The notes: generated by a model not told the origin, from the sequence alone. A stretch of 47,474 nt of DNA from Candidatus Altimarinota bacterium (GCA_021734745.1 JAIPIK010000008.1:1-47474); one strand, 5' to 3'. Positions 16,050 to 26,973 are shown, counted from the stretch's first letter. Numbers and translations: made by a program.

Positions 16050-17309
16050 ATGTCTTTAAAGGATTACAAGTATGTGCATTGCATAGGAATAGGGGGTATA
16101 GGATTATCAGCTATTGCCAGATATTGTAATGCCAATGGTGCAAAAGTAACTGGGTCAGATAGCGGAGCAACACGTATTACTGATGATTTGCAGAGTGAGG
16201 GTATAATTGTATACATAGGTCACAATGCAACTAATCTTGCACAAGAAACTAATCTTCTCATTTATAGTATTGCTGTTAAAGATAATAATCCTGAATTAAA
16301 ATTAGCAAAGGAAAGAGGAATTATGTGCATGACATATCCTGAAGCATTAGGATTATTAACTAAGGAGTACACAACAATAGCAGTATGTGGCACTCATGGA
16401 AAAACAACTACAACGGGAATGGTGACTTCTATGTTAAAAGGTTGTGGAATTAATCCTACAGTTATTATTGGAAGTTTATTGTCCGAAGGTGGAACTAATT
16501 TTATACAAGGAGACAGTGAATATCTGGTTGTTGAAGCTTGTGAGTATAAGCGTTCATTTCTTAATCTTTATCCAAAACATATAGTTGTTACAAATATTGA
16601 TGAAGATCACCTAGACTATTACAAAGACTTAGAGGATATTAATAGTGCATTTCAATCATTTGCTGATAAATTAGAAGATGGTGGGTTACTTATAACCCAT
16701 AACGATGTTTCTCTTAATACATTAGGTAAAAAAGTAAATGCAGATGTTGTAGATATTAATCAAATAGAGCTTTCAGTATTAGGCGAACATAATAAAAGAA
16801 ATGCACAATTAGTTCTTGCTTTATCTAGTGAACTGGGATTTTCAGATGAAAAGGCTCGCGCTGGACTGAATGCATTTACTGGTACATGGCGTCGTCTTGA
16901 GTATAAGGGAACACAAAAAGGTGCAATCATGTATGATGACTACGGACATCATCCAAGAGAAATAATGGCCACACTAGAAGCACTTCGTGAAAAATACACA
17001 TCAGGAAAATTCAAATTGATAGTTGTTTTTCAACCACATTTATTTTCACGAACAAAATTATTATTAGATGATTTTTCAAAAGCATTCACTCTTGCTGATA
17101 AGATTTGTGTTCTACCGATTTATGCAGCTCGCGAAAAAGATGATGGAAGTATTTCATCTCATGATTTAGTTGAAAAGACTGATAATGCTATTTATATGGA
17201 AAGTTTTGATGAAGTAAAAAAATACATTGATAAAAATTGTCATTCAGGAAGTGTAGTGCTAACTATTGGTGCAGGAGACGTTTACCTTATTCATAATCTA
17301 TTTGTATAA
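16050..17309 (+). CDS. murC: UDP-N-acetylmuramate-L-alanine ligase
   Basis: 419 residues; cytoplasmic ATP-dependent ligase that adds the first amino acid of the peptidoglycan stem peptide to UDP-MurNAc. The N-terminal Rossmann motif GIGGIGLSAIA is followed by the ATP loop VCGTHGKTTTTGM, the Mur ligase residues EACEYKRSF and TNIDEDHLDYY, and the C-terminal YDDYGHHPREI with QPHLFSRT, all diagnostic for MurC. It is slightly shorter than E. coli MurC (491). murD follows after 4 bp. Confidence 0.95.
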   Translation: MSLKDYKYVHCIGIGGIGLSAIARYCNANGAKVTGSDSGATRITDDLQSEGIIVYIGHNATNLAQETNLLIYSIAVKDNNPELKLAKERGIMCMTYPEALGLLTKEYTTIAVCGTHGKTTTTGMVTSMLKGCGINPTVIIGSLLSEGGTNFIQGDSEYLVVEACEYKRSFLNLYPKHIVVTNIDEDHLDYYKDLEDINSAFQSFADKLEDGGLLITHNDVSLNTLGKKVNADVVDINQIELSVLGEHNKRNAQLVLALSSELGFSDEKARAGLNAFTGTWRRLEYKGTQKGAIMYDDYGHHPREIMATLEALREKYTSGKFKLIVVFQPHLFSRTKLLLDDFSKAFTLADKICVLPIYAAREKDDGSISSHDLVEKTDNAIYMESFDEVKKYIDKNCHSGSVVLTIGAGDVYLIHNLFV

Positions 17310-17313
17310 TTTT

Positions 17314-18714
17314 ATGATTAAAGAACTCTATTTATCATATTTTGAGAATAAGAAAGTAACTGTAATGGGATTAGGGCTTCTTGGTCGCGGTATAGGGGAT
17401 ACAAAATTTTTAGCAGAAAATGGTGCGGATATAATTGTAACCGACAAAAAAACAAAAGAACAATTAATGTCTTCCTTAGAATCTCTAAAAAATAACATAG
17501 AGGAACCCTATGTAAATATAAAATATATATTAGGTGAACATAGGTTAGAAGATTTTGAAAATAGAGATTTTATTTTAAAAGCCGCTGGAGTACCGTTCGA
17601 TAGTGAATATATAGAGCACGCTTGTTCAAATAAAATACCTGTATATATGTCAGCAGCATTAGTATGTGATATTGTCATGAAAGAATTACCTGATGTTGTA
17701 ATAATCGGAGTGACTGGAACAAGAGGAAAGAGTACTACAACAGAAATGATTGCTCATGTATTGCGAGAAAACGGCAGTAGAGTCCATCTTGGTGGAAATA
17801 TTCGCGGTGTTGCTAATCTTCCATTATTAGATGAAATTGAAGATGGAGATTTTCTGGTACTAGAATTAGACTCATGGCAGTTACAGGGATTCGGTGATAT
17901 GAAAATCAGCCCACATATTGCAGTCTTCACTAGTTTTATGGATGACCATATGAATTATTATAAAAACGATAAAGAATTATATTTTAATGACAAAGCAAAT
18001 ATTTATCGCAATCAACACGCTGGTGACGTATTGGTCGCAAGTGCCCAAGCAAGTAGTGAGATTATTATGCGAGGGGAGAGAGTCGCGATTCTTGTACCAG
18101 AACAACAACATTTTGATATGAAATTAATTGGTGAGCATAATCAAGTCGCGGGTGGTCTCGCATATGAGGTTGCTTCACAGTGTGGATTAGATGATGAAAG
18201 TATTCGCAAATCACTAGCAACATTTTCTGCAGTACATGGGCGTCTTGAAGATATGGGATTATTCCAAAAGGCTAAAACCACCATGGGTAGAGATGTTGGT
18301 TCGCCCGACTCAAAAAGTGAGTTTAGGGGTGTAAGAGTATTCAATGATAATAATGCTACAACCGGTGATGCGACCAACATAGCATTAGAATCTGTAAACA
18401 ACACTTTTAATAAAAAACCTATTCTAATAATCGGTGGAACAGACAAAGGTTTACCAATAGATGAATTAGAAAAATGTTTACAGAAAAAAACAAAAGCAGT
18501 TATATATTTATCAGGAACTGGAACAGACAGAATTTCTCTTAATAAGGAATATAAATATGACAAGCTTTCAGACTGTATTTCGAAAGCTTTTGAATTATCG
18601 GAAGAAGGGGATATTATTCTTTTCTCACCAGCTTTTGCATCATTTTCTAAGTATTTTAATAATGAATATGAAAGGGGTGACGAATTCGTGAAAGAAGTGC
18701 AAAAATATGCCTAA
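17314..18714 (+). CDS. murD: UDP-N-acetylmuramoylalanine-D-glutamate ligase
   Basis: 466 residues from the ATG at 17314, 4 bp after the murC stop; an upstream in-frame codon would overlap murC. It adds D-Glu to UDP-MurNAc-L-Ala. Motifs: VMGLGLLGRG, ATP loop GVTGTRGKSTTTEM, ELDSWQLQG, FMDDHMNYY, and NDNNATTGDA, the MurD-specific region. Between GRLEDMGLFQ and GVRVFNDNN, where most MurD proteins have only a few residues, this one has about 18 extra residues encoded by a palindromic DNA element. They fall in a surface loop next to the substrate-contact segment, so activity is probably preserved. Confidence 0.93.
   Translation: MIKELYLSYFENKKVTVMGLGLLGRGIGDTKFLAENGADIIVTDKKTKEQLMSSLESLKNNIEEPYVNIKYILGEHRLEDFENRDFILKAAGVPFDSEYIEHACSNKIPVYMSAALVCDIVMKELPDVVIIGVTGTRGKSTTTEMIAHVLRENGSRVHLGGNIRGVANLPLLDEIEDGDFLVLELDSWQLQGFGDMKISPHIAVFTSFMDDHMNYYKNDKELYFNDKANIYRNQHAGDVLVASAQASSEIIMRGERVAILVPEQQHFDMKLIGEHNQVAGGLAYEVASQCGLDDESIRKSLATFSAVHGRLEDMGLFQKAKTTMGRDVGSPDSKSEFRGVRVFNDNNATTGDATNIALESVNNTFNKKPILIIGGTDKGLPIDELEKCLQKKTKAVIYLSGTGTDRISLNKEYKYDKLSDCISKAFELSEEGDIILFSPAFASFSKYFNNEYERGDEFVKEVQKYA
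18272..18326 (+). repeat. 55-bp in-frame palindromic element, murD copy
   Basis: It has the same plan and length as the pheT copy: outer arms CTAAA/TTTAG, first hairpin AACCA/TGGTT with a loop containing GGGTAG, the block CGCCCG, second hairpin ACTCA/TGAGT. The second stem differs from the pheT copy (ACCAA/TTGGT) by paired changes on both sides. The core TCGCCCGAC is read in the same frame in both genes as Ser-Pro-Asp. Confidence 0.8.
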
Positions 18715-18802
18715 AATCCCTTTGAAATTGGATGTTAAATAGCACCTTTTCCACTTTCTTTTTTGCTCTAAAAATGTTATAATTAAAGGATTAATTCCTT
18801 AG

Positions 18803-20899
<2,097 letters not shown>

Positions 20900-20911
20900 G
20901 TCATAAATCAC

Positions 20912-21000
20912 GAAGCTACTTTGTCGTACTAAAAATTTTATTCGGTCAATGTAGGTCTACTACATCTCTCTTATAAAATTTTTGTACTTCGCGTATCTTC
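20912..21000 (+). other. Post-stop stem-loop element, copy 1 (after gyrB)
   Basis: Outer helix GAAGCTAC/GTATCTTC with one mismatch; joint TTTGTC on the 5' side and TTCGC on the 3' side; long helix GTAC-bulge-AAAAATTTTAT (20926-20941) with ATAAAATTTTTGTAC (20973-20987); then TCGGTC and an apical hairpin ATGTAG-GTCTA-CTACAT. The same plan with other bases follows typA at 40645-40731. No T tract follows, so it does not look like a simple terminator. Confidence 0.7.
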
Positions 21001-21090
21001 ATCAATTTTTTACCTAAATAAGTTAAGGTCATTCTTGTTTAGTTTTTTATATTCACTACCATCAAATAATATGTGTTGTATACTAAATTA

Positions 21091-21828
21091 ATGAGAAAAG
21101 AAAATACCACTCAAATACTACTGCTTACTATTTTTGTTATTTTTTCGTATGTGTATTTTAAATTACCTCAAGCAATCCCTCAAGTAGATAAAATTTATAT
21201 TACAATTACAACTTTTTTCTTTTCTATATTCACTGGTTTTTTTGTTTCTCAGCAAATGTCGAGATACTCAAAAATCCGTTCCGTAATAAGTAATTTTGAC
21301 GGCAGAATGTCAGGTATTTATAGAGCTTCAGAAAATATAAGTAAGGATGTAATGGATAGTATCGGAAAAATAATTTCAAAGCATTATAAAAAAATGATGA
21401 AGGAGGGAGAGTGGAATTATCATTTAACCCATAAGTCCAACACTATGGCAAGTATACATACTATCCTTGAAGAAAAAGTTGGTGATGCAAAAGTTGAAGG
21501 ATTGCGTGCACAGGCACTCGGTAAAGTTCTTAATAATTTATCTGATTGTGAAGTGTCACGAAAGAGTATGGTTATGTTGTATCAAGAAAGAATACCCGCA
21601 TTTCAGTGGTTCATTATTACTTTTTTTATACTTGTACTTATCCTCGTCGTCAGCGCAATTCCTTCACAAGGACTTATTCTTGAAAGTATATTAAAGTCCG
21701 CCTTCTGTGTTTCCATTTTATCTGTCGCTAGTATTTTGTATCACTTAGATAATTTACACTTATTCGAGGATTTCATTGGCGAAAATTCTGCGCAAGATGT
21801 TTTAGATTTAATAAAAGGGAAGAAGTAG
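21091..21828 (+). CDS. Four-span membrane protein, possibly bestrophin/DUF4239-like
   Basis: 245 residues from the ATG at 21091; the TATACT box at 21079-21084 ends 6 nt before it, which rules out the earlier TTG. Two transmembrane segments near the N-terminus (ILLLTIFVIFSYVYF and ITITTFFFSIFTGFF), a long helical cytoplasmic middle (about residues 66-175), and two near the C-terminus (WFIITFFILVLILVV and SAFCVSILSVASILY). The layout, two plus two spans around a helical domain, resembles DUF4239/bestrophin-like proteins, but I see no decisive motif. Confidence 0.7.
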   Translation: MRKENTTQILLLTIFVIFSYVYFKLPQAIPQVDKIYITITTFFFSIFTGFFVSQQMSRYSKIRSVISNFDGRMSGIYRASENISKDVMDSIGKIISKHYKKMMKEGEWNYHLTHKSNTMASIHTILEEKVGDAKVEGLRAQALGKVLNNLSDCEVSRKSMVMLYQERIPAFQWFIITFFILVLILVVSAIPSQGLILESILKSAFCVSILSVASILYHLDNLHLFEDFIGENSAQDVLDLIKGKK

Positions 21829-21880
21829 ATCCGTAAAAGATATTGATTTTTATGGGTTTTCGTGTTATAATATTTTTCTT

Positions 21881-22393
21881 ATGAAATGGGTAATTTTTAC
21901 AGGAACATGGCGTCTTACGAATAAGGAGGTGGAAAATGATGTCAGGCTTGCTGCAAGGCAGGTTTTTGAAAATGGTGATGGATTAGTAACGGGTGGAGCA
22001 ACTGGTGTTGACTATTTTGCTATGGATGAATTCCTAAAACTAAATCCAGAATGTACTCGTATAAGAATTTTTATACCTGCCCGATTAGACCACTTTATTG
22101 AAGACTATAGAAAAAACTGGAAGAATGACCCAGTTACTAACATTGATATTGATAATATTGCTTTCGTATTGAAATTAATAAGAGAAAGAAATCCGAGTGC
22201 TGTTTTTGAAGTAAGAAAAGATAGTGGAGATATTACTCAAGACGAATATGATTTAAGACACAATGAAGAAGTGACTTTTTCAGATGAGGTCTACGCTTTT
22301 CAAGTGAACAATAGTACTGGAACAGGAGATACAATTAATAAAGCAAAAGCAGCTGGTCTACCAGTTACTTTACATAAACAATATACAATTTAA
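21881..22393 (+). CDS. SLOG-domain (Rossmann-like nucleotide-binding) protein
   Basis: 170 residues. It opens with WVIFTGTWRLTNKEVENDV and has GLVTGGATGVDYFAMDE, the glycine-rich signature of the SLOG superfamily (LOG, DprA and YspA-like proteins), followed by IRIFIPARLDHF and, near the end, VYAFQVNNSTGTGDTINKAKAAGLPV, the second ligand-binding segment of such folds. These proteins bind nucleotide-type ligands; the reaction here is unknown. A TATAAT at 21866-21871 lies 9 nt before the start, giving almost no leader. Confidence 0.75.
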   Translation: MKWVIFTGTWRLTNKEVENDVRLAARQVFENGDGLVTGGATGVDYFAMDEFLKLNPECTRIRIFIPARLDHFIEDYRKNWKNDPVTNIDIDNIAFVLKLIRERNPSAVFEVRKDSGDITQDEYDLRHNEEVTFSDEVYAFQVNNSTGTGDTINKAKAAGLPVTLHKQYTI

Positions 22394-22468
22394 ATTATTG
22401 TAAATTTGTTTTTTACTTGTACATTTGTTAGTGTTTAATCATGTTCTTTATTCATATTGGAGATTGAA

Positions 22469-22891
22469 ATGTTATCTGACGTGACAAGATATGAGGTATT
22501 AATTTCTGAAGCATTACGAGCAGTTAGTTCAGTAGCTAACAAAGAGAAATCTCTAAAGAGAGCCAAAGCGCTTCTTGAAAAAATAACAAAACCATTACTT
22601 GAAGTTTGCAAAAAATGTTTAGATAGAGTGGTTGCTGACTTCAATAGCCATGGAGGTTATTATTATCAGGTAGCTGTAGTCGGTATTTCAATTAATTTTC
22701 AAGACGAAACAATTTCAGTAGGATTTGAACTACGTAGTCTAACTTGTGAACTCGATGAAACTTTCGATAAAGATGATTACGATACTCTTTTCAGTAGTTT
22801 AAAGCCTCATGTTGATGAAGAACTTAAAAAAATAGGCACACCTTTTAAGTTCAGCTCTTTTAGTGTTCCTAATAGTTATTATTCAAAATAG
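22469..22891 (+). CDS. Small soluble protein of unknown function
   Basis: 140 residues from the ATG at 22469, chosen because GGAG lies 6 nt upstream; a TTG at 22457 is in frame but would swallow that site. An alpha-helical, Lys-rich N-terminal half (about residues 1-55) is followed by a beta-rich part (YYYQVAVVGISINF and ISVGFELRSL) and an acidic segment. I recognise no family. It stands alone, with its own upstream region and a terminator after it. Confidence 0.7.
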   Translation: MLSDVTRYEVLISEALRAVSSVANKEKSLKRAKALLEKITKPLLEVCKKCLDRVVADFNSHGGYYYQVAVVGISINFQDETISVGFELRSLTCELDETFDKDDYDTLFSSLKPHVDEELKKIGTPFKFSSFSVPNSYYSK

Positions 22892-22896
22892 TTTCT

Positions 22897-22926
22897 AAAA
22901 GCGAGTCGCAAGATTCGCTTTTATAT
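22897..22926 (+). terminator. Rho-independent terminator between convergent genes
   Basis: AAAAGCGAGTC (22897-22907) pairs with GATTCGCTTTT (22912-22922) across a GCAA loop, with one G-U pair, followed by T-rich sequence. It lies between the preceding plus-strand gene and the 3' end of thrS on the minus strand and may serve both. Confidence 0.85.
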
Positions 22927-22939
22927 TTTCCTATTATCT

Positions 22940-24706
22940 CTATTTCTTATTCTTAATTTCCTCGCTTAACTTATCAACTAATTCACTTATTTTCATTTCA
23001 CCGATTTTACCAGCTGTACGGTGCTCCAATGTAATTGTTCCATTTGTAACTTCCGCATCACCAATAACTGCCCAGTATGGAGTTTTCATTTCGCGAGTGT
23101 TACGAATTTTTTTACCGAGACCTTCTCTCGTGTTGTCTAACTTCATACGAATGTTTGCACCATCGAGTGCTTCATATACTGTTTTTGCATGTTCATGATG
23201 TGCATCAGAAATTGGAAGTATTGTAATTTGATTCGGTGATAACCAGAGAGGGAAGTTGCCTGCGAAGTGCTCTATCATTACACCCATGAAGCGCTCAAGT
23301 GAACCAGAAATAGCGCGATGTATAACAACAGGTCTCTCTTTCTTTCCTTCATTATTAATAAAATGTAAATCAAATCGTTCAGGTAGATTGAAGTCACATT
23401 GTATTGTTGCTAATTGCCATTCACGACCAATCGCATCTTTGAACATAAAGTCTAGCTTCGGTCCATAAAATGCAGCTTCTCCTTCAACTCTTTTATAATT
23501 AAGTCCATTTAATTTTGCTGCCTCTTCTAGTGAGCTTTCTGCTATGTCCCAAACTTCATCAGTTCCAAGATATTTACTCTTATCATCACCTCGTACTGAC
23601 CACGATACCCAGTAACCATCCATCATCCCCATGGTTGTGTAGAATTCTTTAATTATACTTACAATAGTCGATACTTCTTCTTTGATTTGTTCTTGTGTGC
23701 AGAATAAGTGGCCATCATCTTGTGTAATAGCTCTCACACGTAATAGTCCTCCTAATTGACCTGACTTCTCATCTCTATACACTGTTGCAGGTTCGAAGTA
23801 TCTAACAGGCATATCACGATATGAAAATTGATTGTCAGCAAATATTTGCATATGATGAGGACAGTTCATTGGCTTCACACAAAAGTCTTCTTTACTAGTT
23901 GCTCCCATTACATGGAACAAGTTCTCACTGTACTGTGCCAAATGTCCCGATTTCTCATATAAATCTTTTTTTGTAAGATGGGGTGTCCATACTCGAGAGT
24001 ATCCTTTCTTTGAGTGTAATGACCATAGATAGTCTTCGATTTCTTTTCTAATTATCATTCCATTTGGTTGAAGGAGGGGCAAACCTGCACCAACTAGATT
24101 AGAAGTAGTGAAGAGTTTGAGTTGCGCACCAATAATACGGTGGTCACGCTTCTTTGCTTCTTCTTGCTGTGTTATGTATGCATCTAGTTCTGCTTTAGTT
24201 TCGAAAGCCAGTCCATATATACGAGTAAGCATTGGTTTTGTTTCATCTCCTCGCCAGTATGCGCCAGCTAAGTGTGAAAGTTTGAATGAATCATTTGAAA
24301 TTTCTTTTGTACTATCAACATGCGGTCCTTCGCAAAGGTCAAAAAAATCTTCACCAGTATAATATAAAGTTACATCTTGTCCTTTAGTTTTTATACCATC
24401 AATTAATTCTAACTTAAAAGGATTTAATTTAAATAAACCTTCAGCAACTCCGGGTGTAATAGTCTCAACTTTGAAACTTAAATTACGTTTAAGAATTTCA
24501 CGCATTGTTTTTTCTAACTTTGGCAAGTCTTCTAAAGTTGGCTTTACGCCTTCCACAAAATCAATATCGTAATAAAATCCTGTATCAGTCACCGGTCCAA
24601 TGGTTGGAAGAGAATGAGGAAAATTATGCTTTATAGCCATTAATAAAACATGTGCTAGTGAGTGACGCTTTTTAAATAGTGTTGATTGGTCTACGATGTT
24701 TGACAT
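22940..24706 (-). CDS. thrS: Threonine-tRNA ligase lacking the TGS domain
   Basis: 588 residues; charges tRNA-Thr, whose gene is at 7298. It starts directly at the N2 editing domain: KRHSLAHVLL has the HxxxH pair and DLCEGPHVDST the downstream Cys/His. The catalytic core has the zinc ligand in KPMNCPHHM, motif 2 in VYRDEKSGQLGGLLRVR with TQDDGH, and motif 3 in HRAISGSLERFMGV. The C-terminal anticodon-binding domain is complete (QITILPISDAH onward). The usual TGS domain of about 60 residues is absent, which shortens it relative to E. coli ThrS (642). It is the only long minus-strand gene in the window and lies opposite lemA. Confidence 0.95.
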   Translation of the reverse strand: MSNIVDQSTLFKKRHSLAHVLLMAIKHNFPHSLPTIGPVTDTGFYYDIDFVEGVKPTLEDLPKLEKTMREILKRNLSFKVETITPGVAEGLFKLNPFKLELIDGIKTKGQDVTLYYTGEDFFDLCEGPHVDSTKEISNDSFKLSHLAGAYWRGDETKPMLTRIYGLAFETKAELDAYITQQEEAKKRDHRIIGAQLKLFTTSNLVGAGLPLLQPNGMIIRKEIEDYLWSLHSKKGYSRVWTPHLTKKDLYEKSGHLAQYSENLFHVMGATSKEDFCVKPMNCPHHMQIFADNQFSYRDMPVRYFEPATVYRDEKSGQLGGLLRVRAITQDDGHLFCTQEQIKEEVSTIVSIIKEFYTTMGMMDGYWVSWSVRGDDKSKYLGTDEVWDIAESSLEEAAKLNGLNYKRVEGEAAFYGPKLDFMFKDAIGREWQLATIQCDFNLPERFDLHFINNEGKKERPVVIHRAISGSLERFMGVMIEHFAGNFPLWLSPNQITILPISDAHHEHAKTVYEALDGANIRMKLDNTREGLGKKIRNTREMKTPYWAVIGDAEVTNGTITLEHRTAGKIGEMKISELVDKLSEEIKNKK

Positions 24707-24807
24707 ATCCTTATATACTACCAGAAAATAATGTTTTTGTGGAGCTATTTGATTGTAAAAATATAGAATGATTCACTTGACTTTATGTGGGGGTTTTGTA
24801 CTATTGA

Positions 24808-24862
24808 GTAACTAGCCAGACTTCCTGTATAGAACACTGAAATAAACAGTTTGGCAAGTAAC
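24808..24862 (+). promoter_or_regulatory. Hairpin upstream of lemA
   Basis: GTAACTAGCCAGACT (24808-24822) and AGTTTGGCAAGTAAC (24848-24862) pair over 15 positions with two mismatches and one G-U pair, with a 25-nt loop. It ends 14 nt before the lemA start, in the only long intergenic stretch before that gene. It could be a leader RNA or a protein-binding palindrome. Confidence 0.5.
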
Positions 24863-24876
24863 CTAATTTAATTTTT

Positions 24877-25437
24877 ATGACACCACTTTATATTTTTATT
24901 GGAATTGCAGTTGTTCTCGTGCTTGTTATTATTGGAATGTATAACGGCCTCATACGGTCACGTCTTCATGTTAAGGAAGCATGGGCAGATATTGATGTAC
25001 AACTAAAACGTCGCTTTGATCTCATTCCTAATCTTGTAAGTACGATTAAGGGGTCAACAAATTTTGAAACTTCAACTCTAGAGAAAGTAGTAGAGGCGCG
25101 TGCTAAGGCGATGCAAGCAGGTACTCCAGCTGAACATGGAGTTGCTGAGAATCAATTAACCGGCGCACTAAAGAGTATCTTTGCACTTTCAGAAAATTAT
25201 CCAGACTTGAAATCAAATCAGAACTTCTTGTCTCTTCAGAGTGAACTTGCAGATACAGAAAACAAGATTCAAGCCGCTCGTCGTTTTTATAACGGTAATG
25301 TTGTTGAATATAATACAAAGATACAAACAGTACCGACAAACATAATTGCCAAAATGTTTTCATTCGTTGAATCAGAATTCTTTGAGCTTGGGGAAGGGGA
25401 ACAAGCCGCAAAGCAACCGGTGGAAGTAAAATTCTAG
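24877..25437 (+). CDS. lemA: LemA family protein
   Basis: 186 residues. One N-terminal transmembrane segment (YIFIGIAVVLVLVIIGMY) precedes the helical family core with SRLHVKEAWADIDVQL and KRRFDLIPNLVSTIKG, then SENYPDLKSNQNFLSLQ and ARRFYNGNVVEYNT, all hallmarks of LemA. The function is poorly known; LemA genes often neighbour M48 peptidases, as here with htpX 98 bp downstream, and the pair is thought to act in membrane-protein quality control. Confidence 0.93.
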   Translation: MTPLYIFIGIAVVLVLVIIGMYNGLIRSRLHVKEAWADIDVQLKRRFDLIPNLVSTIKGSTNFETSTLEKVVEARAKAMQAGTPAEHGVAENQLTGALKSIFALSENYPDLKSNQNFLSLQSELADTENKIQAARRFYNGNVVEYNTKIQTVPTNIIAKMFSFVESEFFELGEGEQAAKQPVEVKF

Positions 25438-25459
25438 ATAAACAGTTAAAAGTTTTTAA

Positions 25460-25516
25460 AGTTCATAAAGTTAAAAGTAAATACATGAATGCGTTTACTT
25501 TACAGACTTTATAACT
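25460..25516 (+). promoter_or_regulatory. Hairpin between lemA and htpX
   Basis: AGTTCATAAAGT (25460-25471) pairs with ACTTTATAACT (25506-25516) with one bulge, and inside it AAGTAAA pairs with TTTACTT. No T tract follows. It may be an RNA processing or stability element within a lemA-htpX transcript. Confidence 0.5.
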
Positions 25517-25534
25517 TCTAACTTTATAAACTCT

Positions 25535-26449
25535 ATGACTCTCTATACACAACAATCAACTAATGTAAGAAAAACTTGGTTCCTTATGACAGGTTTTCTT
25601 CTTTTGGTTATAGCTATTGGTTTCGCATTATCATACTGGTACGGTAATTCAATGTTTCTTTATTTTGCTATCGGAGTGAGTTTGCTTACAAACGTTGGAG
25701 CATATTGGTTTTCAGATAAGCTAGTTCTTTCTATGGCTAATGCAAAGAGAATTGAATCGAAAGAAGATTATCCAGATTTGTGGAGGACGATGGAGAATCT
25801 TTCTATTACAGCAGGCCTTCCAATGCCTAAGTTGTATATTATTGATGACCCAGCACCGAATGCATTTGCTACAGGAAGAAATAAAAATCATTCAGTAGTA
25901 GCAGTTACAACGGGCCTACTTGCACTTCTAAACAAATCAGAATTGGAAGGTGTACTTGCGCATGAGTTATCACATATAGGTAACAAAGACATGTTAATAC
26001 AAACTGTAGTTGTTGTATTCGCAGGAATTATTTCATTGATAGGGAATATGGCATTTCACTTATCCATGTTTGGAGGCCGCGACAGTGATAAAAAGAATCC
26101 AATTCTAATGATTGTGGGTTTATTAGCAATTATACTTGCTCCAATCGCCGCCACAATAATAAAACTCGCCATCTCGCGTCAGCGTGAATTTCTAGCTGAC
26201 GCAACAGGGGCTCTTATTACTCGTTATCCTGATGGTCTTGCTTCAGCGCTTCAAAAAATTAGTAATTTTCATCAACCGATGAGAGTGCAGAATAATACTA
26301 TTGCCCATCTTTTTATTTCTGATCCGTCTGGTATTAATGATGAGTCTGAGGCACGTAAACATGAGAAAGTTTCTTTTGTTCAAAAAATGTTCATGACTCA
26401 CCCTCCTGTGCAAGAAAGAGTTGATGCTCTTATGGGGAAGAAGAGATAA
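25535..26449 (+). CDS. htpX: M48-family membrane zinc metalloprotease, HtpX-like
   Basis: 304 residues. Two N-terminal transmembrane segments (WFLMTGFLLLVIAIGFAL and MFLYFAIGVSLLTNVG), the active-site helix LAHELSHIGNKD (HExxH), two further hydrophobic segments, and the third zinc ligand in REFLADATGA. HtpX proteases cleave misfolded membrane proteins on the cytoplasmic side. The conserved N-terminal segment MPKLYIIDDPAPNAFATGRN is complete. The length is normal for the family. It probably shares a transcript with lemA. Confidence 0.95.
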   Translation: MTLYTQQSTNVRKTWFLMTGFLLLVIAIGFALSYWYGNSMFLYFAIGVSLLTNVGAYWFSDKLVLSMANAKRIESKEDYPDLWRTMENLSITAGLPMPKLYIIDDPAPNAFATGRNKNHSVVAVTTGLLALLNKSELEGVLAHELSHIGNKDMLIQTVVVVFAGIISLIGNMAFHLSMFGGRDSDKKNPILMIVGLLAIILAPIAATIIKLAISRQREFLADATGALITRYPDGLASALQKISNFHQPMRVQNNTIAHLFISDPSGINDESEARKHEKVSFVQKMFMTHPPVQERVDALMGKKR

Positions 26450-26531
26450 TTGTTTTTGGTGAATATATTTAGATGTTAGGTAATTTTCACATGTTATACT
26501 TTATCTATTCAAAACATTAACAATTTCACAT

Positions 26532-26921
26532 ATGATATTTATTGAATTTATTTTAGGAGCTATCGTAACTCTCGTCGTTGCAGGTTGTTACATTATTGCA
26601 ATTGCGTTTACTGTCTGGATGATGATAGACGCTGGTAAGCAGGACAGATTTTGGTGGCTTGTCCTTATTATAGGTGTGCCAGTTATTGGGCCAGCTGTCT
26701 ACTATTTTACCGAAAAGAAACATGGTTATTATAAGGCACCAGTTCACCATATTCATAACAGTGAAACTGAAGAGCAACATGAAAAATCACCTAAGAAAAA
26801 GTCTGTTCGTAAATCAAAAATAATTACAGAAAGTGATGAAGAGAGTAAAGGCGAGATTAAACACGAAGAAGAAAAGGTTACTCCAAATACTGATGAAGTC
26901 AAAGAAGTTTCAAAAACATAA
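26532..26921 (+). CDS. Small membrane protein with a PLDc_N-type N-terminus and charged tail
   Basis: 129 residues. Two transmembrane segments separated by MMIDAGKQDRFWWLVL, ending GVPVIGPAVYYFTEKK; the pair with W/F-WW and PxxGP resembles the short PLDc_N domain found at the N-terminus of cardiolipin synthases and in small stand-alone proteins. The remaining 75 residues are hydrophilic and strongly charged (KSPKKKSVRKSK, then Glu-rich), with no phospholipase HKD motif, so this is not an enzyme. Confidence 0.75.
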   Translation: MIFIEFILGAIVTLVVAGCYIIAIAFTVWMMIDAGKQDRFWWLVLIIGVPVIGPAVYYFTEKKHGYYKAPVHHIHNSETEEQHEKSPKKKSVRKSKIITESDEESKGEIKHEEEKVTPNTDEVKEVSKT

Positions 26922-26940
26922 CTATAACTAAAGTTTAATA

Positions 26941-26970
26941 AAAACATATTCACAATAATGAATGTGTTTT
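26941..26970. terminator. Bidirectional terminator
   Basis: AAAACATATTCA pairs with TGAATGTGTTTT across CAATAA, with T-rich sequence on the plus side and the A-rich arm giving T residues on the minus side. It lies between convergent genes. Confidence 0.75.
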
Positions 26971-26973
26971 TTA

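Noticed and set aside
20912-21000. Element after gyrB as an ordinary terminator
   Set aside because: The hairpin is long but interrupted by conserved internal loops and is not followed by a T tract.
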